A stretch of 64,000 nt of DNA, from the NCBI RefSeq assembly GCF_018860155.1, contig NZ_JAHKNI010000007.1:372001-436000 (forward strand), given 5' to 3'. Position numbers and translations under genes: made by a program. Under the pieces are notes generated by a model. It saw nothing but the letters and a program-made list of their open reading frames with translations, was not told the DNA's origin and ran no database searches. Positions 33,907 through 41,043 of the stretch are shown here, piece after piece (the stretch's first letter is position 1; every line of letters begins with the position of its first letter). This stretch comes from Nocardia albiluteola (GTDB lineage Bacteria > Actinomycetota > Actinomycetes > Mycobacteriales > Mycobacteriaceae).

Positions 33907-34599
33907 CTACGCCTGTGCCTCGACGGTCCTGGCGGCGTCACGGATCACGTCGAGGACGAATTCAGGGTGCGAGAGCATCGGGACGTGGCTGCTGTCGATG
34001 TCATAGGTCTTCGCGCCCATGCGCTTGGCGGCGGCCCGCTCCAGGTCGGGGTTCACGGTACGGTCATTGTTGCAGACGATGTACCAGCTCGGCTTCGTCC
34101 GCCAAGCCACGCCGGGAACCTGCTGGTTGAAGAGGTCGGCGACCGGCACGGCGCCCACGGACAAGACCAGCTGCTGCTCGGCTTCCGGGAGGTCACCGCA
34201 GAAGTCGGCGACGCCCTCGGGCTTGAGCCAGACGCGGTTGTCCTTGACCTCGATCTTCGAGAAGACGGGCGTCTTCTCGAACTTGTCCTGCTCGTCCTGC
34301 GACGTCTCGTTCTCATCCGGGCCGAGTGCGGCAATGTACACCAGAGCCTTGACGCGGTCGTGAACGCCCGCCTTGGTGATCAGGGTCCCGCCGTAGGAGT
34401 GCCCGACGAGCACGACCGGGCCGGGCACGTGGTTGATGGTGAAGGTAACGGCGGCGACATCGCTTTCGAGCGAGTCGAGGCCGTGCTGCGAGGCGAACAC
34501 CTCATGGCCTTCAGCCTGGAGGGTGGGGATGAGCTTGTTGAAGCACGATCCGTCGGCCCAGAGCCCGTGGGCAAACACGATGCTAGCCTTGCTGGCCAT
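33907..34599 (-). CDS. Alpha/beta hydrolase
   Basis: A 230-residue hydrolase of the salicylate-esterase/pheophytinase-like group. The oxyanion region is VFAHGLWADGS, the nucleophile Ser is in GHSYGG, and the catalytic His in SSHVPMLSHPE; an Asp/Asn pair (CNNDRTVNP) supplies the acid. It is intact although surrounded by mobile-element fragments, and it has AGGAGGAAAT upstream of the ATG at 34599. The substrate is an ester or amide of unknown nature. Confidence 0.85.
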   Translation of the reverse strand: MASKASIVFAHGLWADGSCFNKLIPTLQAEGHEVFASQHGLDSLESDVAAVTFTINHVPGPVVLVGHSYGGTLITKAGVHDRVKALVYIAALGPDENETSQDEQDKFEKTPVFSKIEVKDNRVWLKPEGVADFCGDLPEAEQQLVLSVGAVPVADLFNQQVPGVAWRTKPSWYIVCNNDRTVNPDLERAAAKRMGAKTYDIDSSHVPMLSHPEFVLDVIRDAARTVEAQA

Positions 34600-34754
34600 A
34601 ACATTTCCTCCTCAACGGTATCAATGCATGATGGCGTCCAACGTGTCACTTTACGTGGTGGACGTGCATGTCGCTCGATCCCGTCAATTGGCCATGGGGG
34701 CCGCCTCTGGCCGGCTGCCCCAGATTCCAGACAAACAGTGCTCCGTAGGGACGA

Positions 34755-35025
34755 TCGGCGCTGCCGGGTGTTGTCGGTCCTGGTCACCGCCGGTCAGGCC
34801 GGTGACAGCCCGCAGTTCACTGCGGTGCTGGACGGTATTTCGGTTCCGAAACTCGGTGGCGGCCGGGCGCGGGTGCGACCGGATCGGGTGTTGGCCGACA
34901 AGGCGTATTCCAGCCGTGGTAACCGGGAGTGGTTGCGTCGTCACGGGATCGCCGCGACTATCCCGGTCCCGGCGGACCAGGCCGCGCACCGGCGGCGTCG
35001 AGGCCGTGCCGGTGGCCGGCCGTAG
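34755..35025 (+). pseudogene. IS5-family transposase C-terminal fragment
   Basis: The frame reads LSVLVTAGQAGDSPQFTAVL, then RVRPDRVLADKAYSSRGNRE and LRRHGIAATIPVPADQ, the catalytic second-Asp region of IS5/IS4-type DDE transposases. The N-terminal half is missing, and the 3' end is cut at 35025 where an oppositely oriented IS3 fragment begins. Confidence 0.75.
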
Positions 35026-35147
35026 TGAACATCGACCAATGGTGCGATCGCCTGTGCTGCGGCATACGAGGATCCGTACTCATCCAGACGCTCGAGGGCC
35101 AGACGCACGGCCTTCTCACGAACCCCGGGCGGATAACGCTTCGACAT
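35025..35147 (-). pseudogene. IS3-family OrfA fragment
   Basis: ATG 35147 opens MSKRYPPGVREKAVRLALER, then LDEYGSSYAAAQAIAPLVDV, the helix-turn-helix start of IS3 OrfA. It stops at the junction with the IS5 fragment, so one element or deletion broke the other. Confidence 0.75.
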
Positions 35148-35201
35148 GATGGAAACCATCTTCCACTAGGAAGAAGCGGCCCCCAACCCGTGACGATTCA
35201 T

Positions 35202-35339
35202 ATGGCCGAACGTGTTTGGAGTGAGAAGGATCTGGTCAGGCGGGCAAATCGGCGCCTGGCCGTCCTACAACATGCTGAGGAGGTCAGCGGCAACGTCGCT
35301 GCGACGTGTCGCTACTACGGCATCAGCCGCAACGTCTTC
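35202..35339 (+). pseudogene. Transposase N-terminal HTH fragment (IS481/IS3-like)
   Basis: ATG 35202 opens MAERVWSEKDLVRRANRRLA, then QHAEEVSGNVAATCRYYGIS. This HTH is typical of helix-turn-helix transposases of the IS481/IS3 superfamily, where a YKW motif and the DDE domain should follow. It ends about 30 bases before the terminator that borders attL. Confidence 0.65.
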
Positions 35340-35369
35340 CCCAACTCCGAATCGTCAGATAGCAAAAGA

Positions 35370-35400
35370 CCCCTTCCGACCCTGGTCGGAAGGGGTTTTT
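35370..35400. terminator. Bidirectional terminator beside attL
   Basis: CCCCTTCCGACC and GGTCGGAAGGGG form a 12-bp stem followed by TTTTT on the plus strand; on the minus strand a TCTTTT follows. It is probably the original chromosomal terminator of tRNA-Pro left behind when the element inserted. Confidence 0.8.
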
Positions 35401-35447
35401 CTATGTCGGGCTGACAGGATTTGAACCTGCGACCACCTGACCCCCAG
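35382..35447. repeat. attL of the tRNA-Pro integrative element
   Basis: These 66 bases are repeated at 42367-42432 with one mismatch. The block holds the terminator right arm and the 3' half of tRNA-Pro up to the anticodon loop (35406-35447), after which the sequence diverges. A functional tRNA is not encoded here. Confidence 0.9.
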
Positions 35448-35609
35448 ACTCATCATGGTGGCATCTTCGCACGTCAAGCACGTTATTCGTAGTTCGCCTG
35501 CGTGTCGTATGCGCTGGTCGTGTACTGCCGCTTACGCCGTGCGGCCCCAAATTGGCCCCAACATTCGGGGTCGGGTGGGAGACCCGTTCAGCCTGGTTGG
35601 GGGTATGTG

Positions 35610-36060
35610 GAAGAGCTTCCACGGCCTTCGGCCGTGTGCCCCTGGGTGGTGGCGCCTGCATTGTGTTCCCGCGCCCCTCCAACCTCAAGGGCGCCTACGG
35701 CGTCGCCTTCGGCGATGGCCTGCGGCCACCCTTGACCTTGGAGCCTCTACGCGAGAAGAGCAGGCGTTAACGGGCAGGCCGGGGGCCTGCCCGGGGATGG
35801 CGCAAGCGCCACCCCCCAGGGGCAAAGAACCCGCCGGCGCCCGCGGTTCGGCGGTTGTGCAGCTGCGGCCGTGGCAGCGGGCCCGAGGGTCGGCGCGTCG
35901 GCATCGTGGTTCGATCGTCGGCGGCCGACGGGACATCTCCCCTGACCGTCCCCCCGGCCCTTCCTCCGAAGGCTTTACGAGCACGGATCGGTGCTTGCTC
36001 AAGGGTGGCCGCAGGCCATCGGCGGAGCCGACGCGACGAAGGAGCGCCCTTGAACAAGTG
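35610..36060. repeat. Palindrome-rich non-coding region
   Basis: Contains several nested inverted repeats: CACGGCCTTCGGCCGTG (35620-35636); GGGCAGGCC/GGCCTGCCC near 35777-35799; a GGCGC/GCGCC hairpin next to it; and long arms at 35686-35734 and 36000-36052 that match, in opposite orientation, over 23 perfect bases plus a diverged 25. It is unlike coding DNA on either strand. Confidence 0.7.
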
Positions 36061-36279
36061 GCGAGCCGGGCTCAGGCTGAGAGCCAAGGAAGGGCCTTCC
36101 CTTCGTGTTCACGAGGTCCGGCGATCCGTCGATCGGATGCCGGTTTTGGGCGTTTTTCCGCGCTGCTGAAGTGGGCCAGAGACCGGCCAGAGACGGTCCA
36201 AGCACGGCCGCTTGTTTTACAGTGTCCAATGCCATGTCAACATGCCGTGAGCTGGTTGAAGGGCATGATTTCTGCTCAC

Positions 36280-36356
36280 TCACCCACCCCACCCCTCTAC
36301 GACATCTCATACCCACTTCGTGTGCACGAGATGTCGTAGAGGGGTGGGGTGGGTGA
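36280..36356. repeat. 29-bp perfect hairpin with 19-base loop
   Basis: 36280-36308 and 36328-36356 are perfect reverse complements (29 of 29). The arms are strongly skewed, one C-rich (CACCCACCCCACCCC) and the other G-rich. There is no T-run after it, so it is not an ordinary terminator. It lies alone in non-coding DNA and may be a single-strand origin, transfer site or recombination target. Confidence 0.85.
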
Positions 36357-36535
36357 GCAATCAGAAATCAAAAGATCAAGTAAAGGTGAGGTTGGTGTGT
36401 GGTTGAGAGAAAAAGAAGTGGTTGGGTTGGGTGCGTATCGGTGGGTTTGCGTGTGGGTTGCGTTGGTAGACGTATCGCCTTGCCTTCGGCGGCGCTTTCA
36501 GCTGGTCAAGTTGTGTTTGTTAGTGCGGCTAATGG

Positions 36536-36654
36536 TTGATGCGTATGCATCAATGACCGGACAGGTCGGGTCTACCGTGCGTCCGGGGGTTGATGCATAC
36601 GCATCAACGATCTGTCGGGCCACGGCCGCCGCAGGATTGATGCATATGCATCAA
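36536..36654. promoter_or_regulatory. Three 18-bp palindromes TTGATGCRTAYGCATCAA
   Basis: TTGATGCGTATGCATCAA (36536-36553), its exact reverse complement TTGATGCATACGCATCAA (36590-36607) and the perfect palindrome TTGATGCATATGCATCAA (36637-36654) are spaced 54 and 47 bases apart. They must bind one dimeric protein; candidates on the element are the double-HTH protein and GntR. Confidence 0.85.
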
Positions 36655-36672
36655 GACCCTCTTACGCGGGGA

Positions 36673-36711
36673 TGTAACGAAACTCGACGGCCGCACACGG
36701 TGTAACGAAAC
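36673..36711. repeat. Direct repeat TGTAACGAAAC
   Basis: The 11-mer TGTAACGAAAC occurs at 36673-36683 and 36701-36711, between the palindromes and the end of the HAD gene. It may be part of the same control or origin region; alternatively chance. Confidence 0.4.
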
Positions 36712-36729
36712 ACAGCGGGGAGTTGCCGC

Positions 36730-37389
36730 TTATGCGGGGAGCAGCTGTCCCATTCGGCCGATCACGGAGGTAGCGCCGGCATCAGCGAGAGACGCAGTCT
36801 TTTCAGGGCGGTTTGCGTACCCGACCGACACCATATCGGCCGCTTGCGCCGCCTCGATATCCGTGACGGAGTCCCCAACGAATACGCAGTCATCCGGGGT
36901 CGTTTGGAGGTCCGCGACGGCGCGGCGCAAGAGGAAGGGGCTCGGCTTCAGCTGCGAAACATCGGCGGAACTGCGGCCGTAAATGCCATCAAAACTGCCG
37001 AGCAGTCCGCGCCGAGAAAGGTACAGCTCGACGGCACTATCTGAGTTGTTACTCACGACCGCAAGTCGATGCCCGAGGCGGCGAAGCTGCACGATCACGT
37101 CCGCAGCCTCCTCAGTCGGAGCCGCGACCGAAACCGCGTCTCGCTCGACCAGTTGGAACCGCTGCTCGACCCTGGCAGCTTCGACTGGTCCGATACTTGC
37201 CGCGAACTTCAGGACGTCGAACGGGTCCGAAGCTGCCTGAACGGATGCCGGCATCGGTCGATCAATTTCGGCGCGTAGCGCCTGGGCAGCGACACGATTG
37301 GAGATCCCCGAGAAGACCCGGCAGATCGGCCCGTCGAAGTCGACCAGCACGACCGTACGGCCGCCTACGAGGGCATCGGCGGGCGTCAA
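36730..37389 (-). CDS. HAD-family hydrolase (phosphatase)
   Basis: A 219-residue HAD hydrolase. Motif I is LVDFDGPIC, motif II VVSNNSDSA, motif III lysine in SQLKPSPFLL and motif IV FVGDSVTDIEAA; a small cap domain lies between I and II. TTG 37389 is the likely start: GGAGGAA lies eight bases before it and the TTG overlaps the GntR stop (TTGA). The same order GntR-HAD recurs on actinomycete integrative elements; the phosphorylated substrate is unknown. Confidence 0.85.
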   Translation of the reverse strand: MTPADALVGGRTVVLVDFDGPICRVFSGISNRVAAQALRAEIDRPMPASVQAASDPFDVLKFAASIGPVEAARVEQRFQLVERDAVSVAAPTEEAADVIVQLRRLGHRLAVVSNNSDSAVELYLSRRGLLGSFDGIYGRSSADVSQLKPSPFLLRRAVADLQTTPDDCVFVGDSVTDIEAAQAADMVSVGYANRPEKTASLADAGATSVIGRMGQLLPA

Positions 37390-38237
37390 CGGTGGTATTC
37401 CTCCGCCACGGTGGTCCAGATGCTTTCGAACCACATCTGGGACTGCCGGACGAATTGAGCGTCGCGGGCATCTGGGTCCGACTGTTGCGAGAACTCGAAC
37501 AGCGTCGTGTCCTTCCCCATCAGATCCCAGATTCCGACCGTCTCGTCGCCAAACTTCAGCGAGTGTTCCTGGACTGGGTAGTACCCGAAGAAGGCGTACG
37601 TGCCGTTCAAGATGTAGAGCTTGAACAGCGGTACCGCTGGATATGTCCGGACTTCCGCCGTCGCGCTCGATATCAAACCCAGGTTTACCAGTTCGTTGAC
37701 TGCATCCACAACCGCGAGGGCGTGGCGCTCCATGATCCGCGTCGCACGCTGGCGGAAGTCTGGACTATCGGTCAAGTCGTCGACGCGGGCGGGCAAGGCC
37801 CAGGGCTTCGAGGCGTCGGGAACGAGCAGCCGCACCTGGAGCGAATCCGGTCGCAGACGGCCATCGCGGATCTTGTCGATCGGCTCGGCAATCGCGCCGT
37901 GCAATGTCTCCCCAGAGAAGCCTGCAAAGTCGATCGTGACAACTGACTCGCCGAAGGCCCGTTCGATGTGGGGCCGAAGCCCGACTGGGCGTTCTGTGCG
38001 CTCACGCACGAAAACGCCGCTACCCTGCCTCGACACGATGAGGCCCTCGTCGCGTAGCACCCGAATCGCCTGCTGAATCGTCATCCGCGCGACGCCATAC
38101 CGGTCCGCGAGCTGCGGTCCAGACGGCAGCTTTTCGCCTGGCGTGAACTTGCGGGTCAGGATGGCCGCCCGCAGGTTGTTCGCGACCTGGATGTAGGGCG
38201 GGCGCGGGTCGTCAGGGTCGAGTGCGTCCATGGCCAT
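37386..38237 (-). CDS. GntR family transcriptional regulator (UTRA-like)
   Basis: A 283-residue regulator. The winged helix is at residues 10-78 (PPYIQVANNLRAAILTRKF, then LADRYGVARMTIQQAIRVLR and SRQGSGVFV). The C-terminal 200 residues form a UTRA-like ligand domain (VVDAVNELVNLGLISSATAE). It is the first gene of a two-gene unit with the HAD hydrolase. Palindromes with CTAG cores upstream (38263-38340) are likely self-operators. It may control excision or replication of the element. Confidence 0.85.
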   Translation of the reverse strand: MAMDALDPDDPRPPYIQVANNLRAAILTRKFTPGEKLPSGPQLADRYGVARMTIQQAIRVLRDEGLIVSRQGSGVFVRERTERPVGLRPHIERAFGESVVTIDFAGFSGETLHGAIAEPIDKIRDGRLRPDSLQVRLLVPDASKPWALPARVDDLTDSPDFRQRATRIMERHALAVVDAVNELVNLGLISSATAEVRTYPAVPLFKLYILNGTYAFFGYYPVQEHSLKFGDETVGIWDLMGKDTTLFEFSQQSDPDARDAQFVRQSQMWFESIWTTVAEEYHR

Positions 38238-38262
38238 AGCCTAGCTGCACATTGCCGCACCT

Positions 38263-38340
38263 TTCTAGGCAGCCTAGAAGAATCGGTTGCGTTGGCAGTG
38301 ATGACCGGCTACGCTCAACTTGGCTAGAAAAGCTAGAAAA
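38263..38340. promoter_or_regulatory. Candidate GntR operators (CTAG boxes)
   Basis: TTCTAGGC-A-GCCTAGAA (38263-38279) is a perfect palindrome 26 bases upstream of the gntR start. Further on, GCTAGAAAA is tandemly duplicated (38323-38331, 38332-38340). The shared CTAGAA half-site and the divergent-promoter position suggest sites for the GntR protein controlling both flanking genes. Confidence 0.65.
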
Positions 38341-38440
38341 CTCCCCGGCAGTTGGTAGCTACCGGGGAGTCGAGCGCCAAAGCGGTTCGCAGCCGCTTCA
38401 GCATTCGTGCACTTCAGAGGGAATTGGAGGTCCCTGAAGC

Positions 38441-39277
38441 ATGTCCAGTGTAGAGCGGCAGTTAACGCCGAACCAGCGCCTCGCTCACGCGCTGTCGGAG
38501 GCTGGTCTGACTCGCGAGGAGTTGGCCGAGAAGATCCAGGTCGATCCGAAGACAGTCGAGCGGTGGATCGTGAACGGTCGGACTCCGTATCCGGCGCATC
38601 AGCATCGCATATCGGAAGCGGTGGGAGTCGAAGAGCAAGCGTTGTGGCCGGGCGGCTTTAAGCGAAGCAGTCGGCCGCGGCCGGCGGGTGAGAACTCCCG
38701 CTTGCGGGAAGCGTTGTTCAAGGCCCGGATCACACCTGAGCAGTTGGCCGAGAAGCTGGAGATCAATCCGCATACGGTGCAGCGGTGGATCTCTCGGGGC
38801 ACGCTGCCACATCCGAGGTTTAAGAGTGCTACCGCGATTGAGGTAGGCATCCCGGAATCCGAACTCTGGCCGCAGAAAGGCGATGTGGTCAGGGGTGGTG
38901 CGCCGAGCCAGTCGTCCACGCCGCCAGTGGGGTGGGTGGATGACGGCAAGAAGCCGCCGGAGGGGTCGGAGTGGTGCTATGAGACGACCTGGGACGGCCG
39001 CACGATCCGGGGAGAGCGGCTCGGAATGCGTCCGGCGGCGCAGTCGAGCACCGAAGCGCCCCGGCAGTCGGAACCCGATCGTGAGCCGAAATCTCTTGCG
39101 ACAGTTCACGAACTGCCGGGCATCGAACGTGAGCCTGAGACTAACGCGGTCGGCGAGGCGCGGATGCGGGAACTGATGAGCTGGATACCGCCGCAGCGGT
39201 CGGCGCTGGCGGACTACCAGCCAGGCAGTGCCCTGGCCGCCGCCCTTGCCAAAGACCGGGACGGGATCGAGCGGTGA
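38441..39277 (+). CDS. Protein with two tandem XRE-type helix-turn-helix domains
   Basis: A 278-residue protein. HTH 1 (residues about 8-70) reads EAGLTREELAEKIQVDPKTV with the end EEQALWPG; HTH 2 (about 80-145) reads KARITPEQLAEKLEINPHTV with the end ESELWP. The C-terminal 130 residues are polar and probably disordered. The repeat suggests an internal duplication. The ATG follows GGAGG at 38427-38431. It is divergent from gntR and the first gene of the rightward set; likely an element copy-number or excision regulator. Confidence 0.8.
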   Translation: MSSVERQLTPNQRLAHALSEAGLTREELAEKIQVDPKTVERWIVNGRTPYPAHQHRISEAVGVEEQALWPGGFKRSSRPRPAGENSRLREALFKARITPEQLAEKLEINPHTVQRWISRGTLPHPRFKSATAIEVGIPESELWPQKGDVVRGGAPSQSSTPPVGWVDDGKKPPEGSEWCYETTWDGRTIRGERLGMRPAAQSSTEAPRQSEPDREPKSLATVHELPGIEREPETNAVGEARMRELMSWIPPQRSALADYQPGSALAAALAKDRDGIER

Positions 39278-39387
39278 CCCGAGGATGTCCCAGGAAGTCC
39301 TGCTCTGTCCTGATGTCGTCCCCTCAGTCTCTGTTTCCGTTGTTGGGCAACATTTTTCACGCGAATGCCGATGGAAGGAGTGAGCCG

Positions 39388-40110
39388 ATGACTGTTCGTA
39401 TCAGGCCTCGCGACATCGTGAGTTTGACGGTTCTGTCCGAGCATTACGGCGCGCCGCTGGACTTGGTTGCCGACATGCATGGGGTGTCCATGCGGTCGGC
39501 GCGGAAGCTGGCCCTGCGGTGGCGTGAGGCTGGTCTGATCGGGCCGTTGCAGTGGCCGATTCCGGGGCCGGGGTGGGTGGTTCCCACGACCGTGACCGCC
39601 GAGAAGTACCTGGGTTTCCAGGTTCGGCACTGGGCGCCGACGCTGCACATGGTCGACCATCTGACCTCGGTGTTGCGGGTGCGGCTGGCGTTGGTCGGCC
39701 TGGACTCGGAGCGGTGGATCTCCGAGCGGACCTTGCGACACGATGTCGGCCCGACCAGGTTCGGGGTTGCCCGCCCGCACATCCACGATGGCCGCTACCG
39801 GAAGCCCGAGGGCGGCTGGTGGGCGGTCGAGGTCGAGCTAACCCCGAAGACCGTGAAAACGGTGGCGCTGGCGTCGGTGCTCGGTGCCCACCAGGCCGCG
39901 GAGCGCGGCGGGTGCGAGGGCCTGGTCTACTACTGCCGGGGCGAGCGGGTGAAGAACGTCATCCGCGAAGCCGCGCAAGGGCTGGACGTGACGACCGGCC
40001 CGGACGCACGGCTGGAGGATCTGGACAAGTTCCTGGCCAAGCCGCGCGCTGGCGCGGACTCTCGGCCCGCTCTGCGGTTGGTCGTCGGCGGCGACTGGAC
40101 ACAGCCGTGA
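39388..40110 (+). CDS. Replication-relaxation family protein
   Basis: A 240-residue protein starting at ATG 39388 with AAGGAGTG upstream. The N-terminal winged-helix region (IVSLTVLSEHYGAPLDLVAD, RSARKLALRWREAGLI) and the second half (GWWAVEVELTPKTVKTVALA, GLVYYCRGERVKNVI) with an E-x-E and later VYYC strand match the replication-relaxation family, a nuclease-like fold found on actinobacterial plasmids and integrative elements. It probably starts replication or nicks at the repeat region that lies immediately downstream (40116-40545). Confidence 0.75.
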   Translation: MTVRIRPRDIVSLTVLSEHYGAPLDLVADMHGVSMRSARKLALRWREAGLIGPLQWPIPGPGWVVPTTVTAEKYLGFQVRHWAPTLHMVDHLTSVLRVRLALVGLDSERWISERTLRHDVGPTRFGVARPHIHDGRYRKPEGGWWAVEVELTPKTVKTVALASVLGAHQAAERGGCEGLVYYCRGERVKNVIREAAQGLDVTTGPDARLEDLDKFLAKPRAGADSRPALRLVVGGDWTQP

Positions 40111-40115
40111 ACGCC

Positions 40116-40545
40116 TTGACAGTCCTGTCCAGCCGCCCGCCCATGGGTGGCAACAGCGTCCACTCGGCTCGGGAGCGACTTGACGGCTGTCAACACTGGC
40201 TGGACAGGACCGTCCAGCCGCCCGCCCGCGTGATCAAGTTCGGCGGTATCGACACCGCTTCCGACGCGGTGGAATTCGCGTCGGGCGGGCCGCGCGGTGG
40301 ACAGGCTGTCAACCGATCGGCGCGTGGTGGACAGCCTGTCCAATCCGGAAATCCTAACCACGTGAGGGCATCTGATCAGTGGAAATGCACTCTTTCGGCT
40401 CGAAATGGTCGGGCACAATACGCCGTTTCTTCGGTGGAGTCCATGACTGGACAGCGGTTCGGCTCCGCTGGACAGCGACCCGAACGGGTTGACAGCGCTG
40501 GACAGCGGGTTACCAACCGTCCTTGTCCCGGTTGACAGCCGTCCA
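40116..40545. repeat. Iteron-like array of TGGACAG/TTGACAG motifs
   Basis: In 430 non-coding bases the heptamer TKGACAG or its complement appears at least twelve times (for example 40116, 40125, 40187, 40201, 40298, 40306, 40328, 40336, 40448, 40469, 40489, 40500, 40532), often as facing pairs such as TGGACAG-N-CTGTCCA. A GTCCAGCCGCCC box recurs at about 40127, 40212 and 40540. This is the design of a replication origin or partition site. Confidence 0.8.
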
Positions 40546-40603
40546 GCCGCCCCCGTCTTCCTCCTATCCCACTGTCTACCCATTACGAAAGTTGAGAACT
40601 GAC

Positions 40604-40825
40604 ATGAACCCCACCACGACCGACGATCGGCTTCTGCAGGCCCCCGACTGCGAGGCGCTGACCGGTATCCCCGCCTCGACGTGGCGCTACTGGGCGCACA
40701 TCGGCGACAAGACCAAGCCCGCCAGCTTCAAACTCGGGCGCCGCCGCGTCTGGCGCGAAAGCGGCATCCGAGCATGGATCGCCGCGCAGGAAGCCGCACA
40801 GGCCGGGATGGGGGAGAGGCAGTGA
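40604..40825 (+). CDS. Small helix-turn-helix protein (AlpA/excisionase-like)
   Basis: A 73-residue protein: LLQAPDCEALTGIPASTWRYW is a MerR-like helix-turn-helix and FKLGRRRVWRESGIRAWI the wing, as in AlpA and Xis proteins. The ATG of the next gene overlaps its stop (ATGA). It is the first of three coupled genes ending in the integrase. Confidence 0.8.
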   Translation: MNPTTTDDRLLQAPDCEALTGIPASTWRYWAHIGDKTKPASFKLGRRRVWRESGIRAWIAAQEAAQAGMGERQ

Positions 40826-41043
40826 TGAGCACCGAGGAGCAGATTCGACCCTCGATCTGGTACACCACCGAGGAAGTCGCCGCGCTGTTGAAAGTGGACG
40901 CTTCGAGCCTGCGGCGCTGGCGCACCGCCAGCCCGCCGCAAGGCCCGCCGTTCGTCACCCTCTCCGGCCGGACCACCCGCTACAGCGGCGCTGACCTCAT
41001 GGAGTACCTGAACAGCAAGCGTATCGACCCGAGGGTTGCGTAA
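40825..41043 (+). CDS. Excisionase-like helix-turn-helix protein
   Basis: A 72-residue protein: WYTTEEVAALLKVDASSLRRW, then GRTTRYSGADLMEYLNSKRI, a winged helix of the excisionase/MerR type. Its stop TAA overlaps the integrase ATG by one base (TAATG). Direct coupling to the integrase points to a recombination directionality factor. Confidence 0.82.
   Translation: MSTEEQIRPSIWYTTEEVAALLKVDASSLRRWRTASPPQGPPFVTLSGRTTRYSGADLMEYLNSKRIDPRVA

Noticed and set aside
35406..35447. Second tRNA-Pro gene at the left repeat
   Set aside because: Only the 3' half of the tRNA is present; the 5' half is replaced by element sequence, so it is an attachment-site remnant.
35455..36339. Large open frames in the left end of the element
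   Set aside because: They run through nested hairpins and inverted repeats in all frames and show no recognisable domains; repeat DNA, not genes.
36536..36654. CRISPR array
   Set aside because: Only three repeat units, each an 18-bp full palindrome, with unequal spacing and no cas genes; better explained as operator or partition sites.
36349..36705. Open frame of 118 codons across the palindromes
   Set aside because: No ribosome site, no protein-like composition, and it reads straight through the palindromic repeats.
40116..40545. CRISPR or tandem repeat array
   Set aside because: Motifs are short, in both orientations and irregularly spaced, which fits iterons or protein-binding sites instead.
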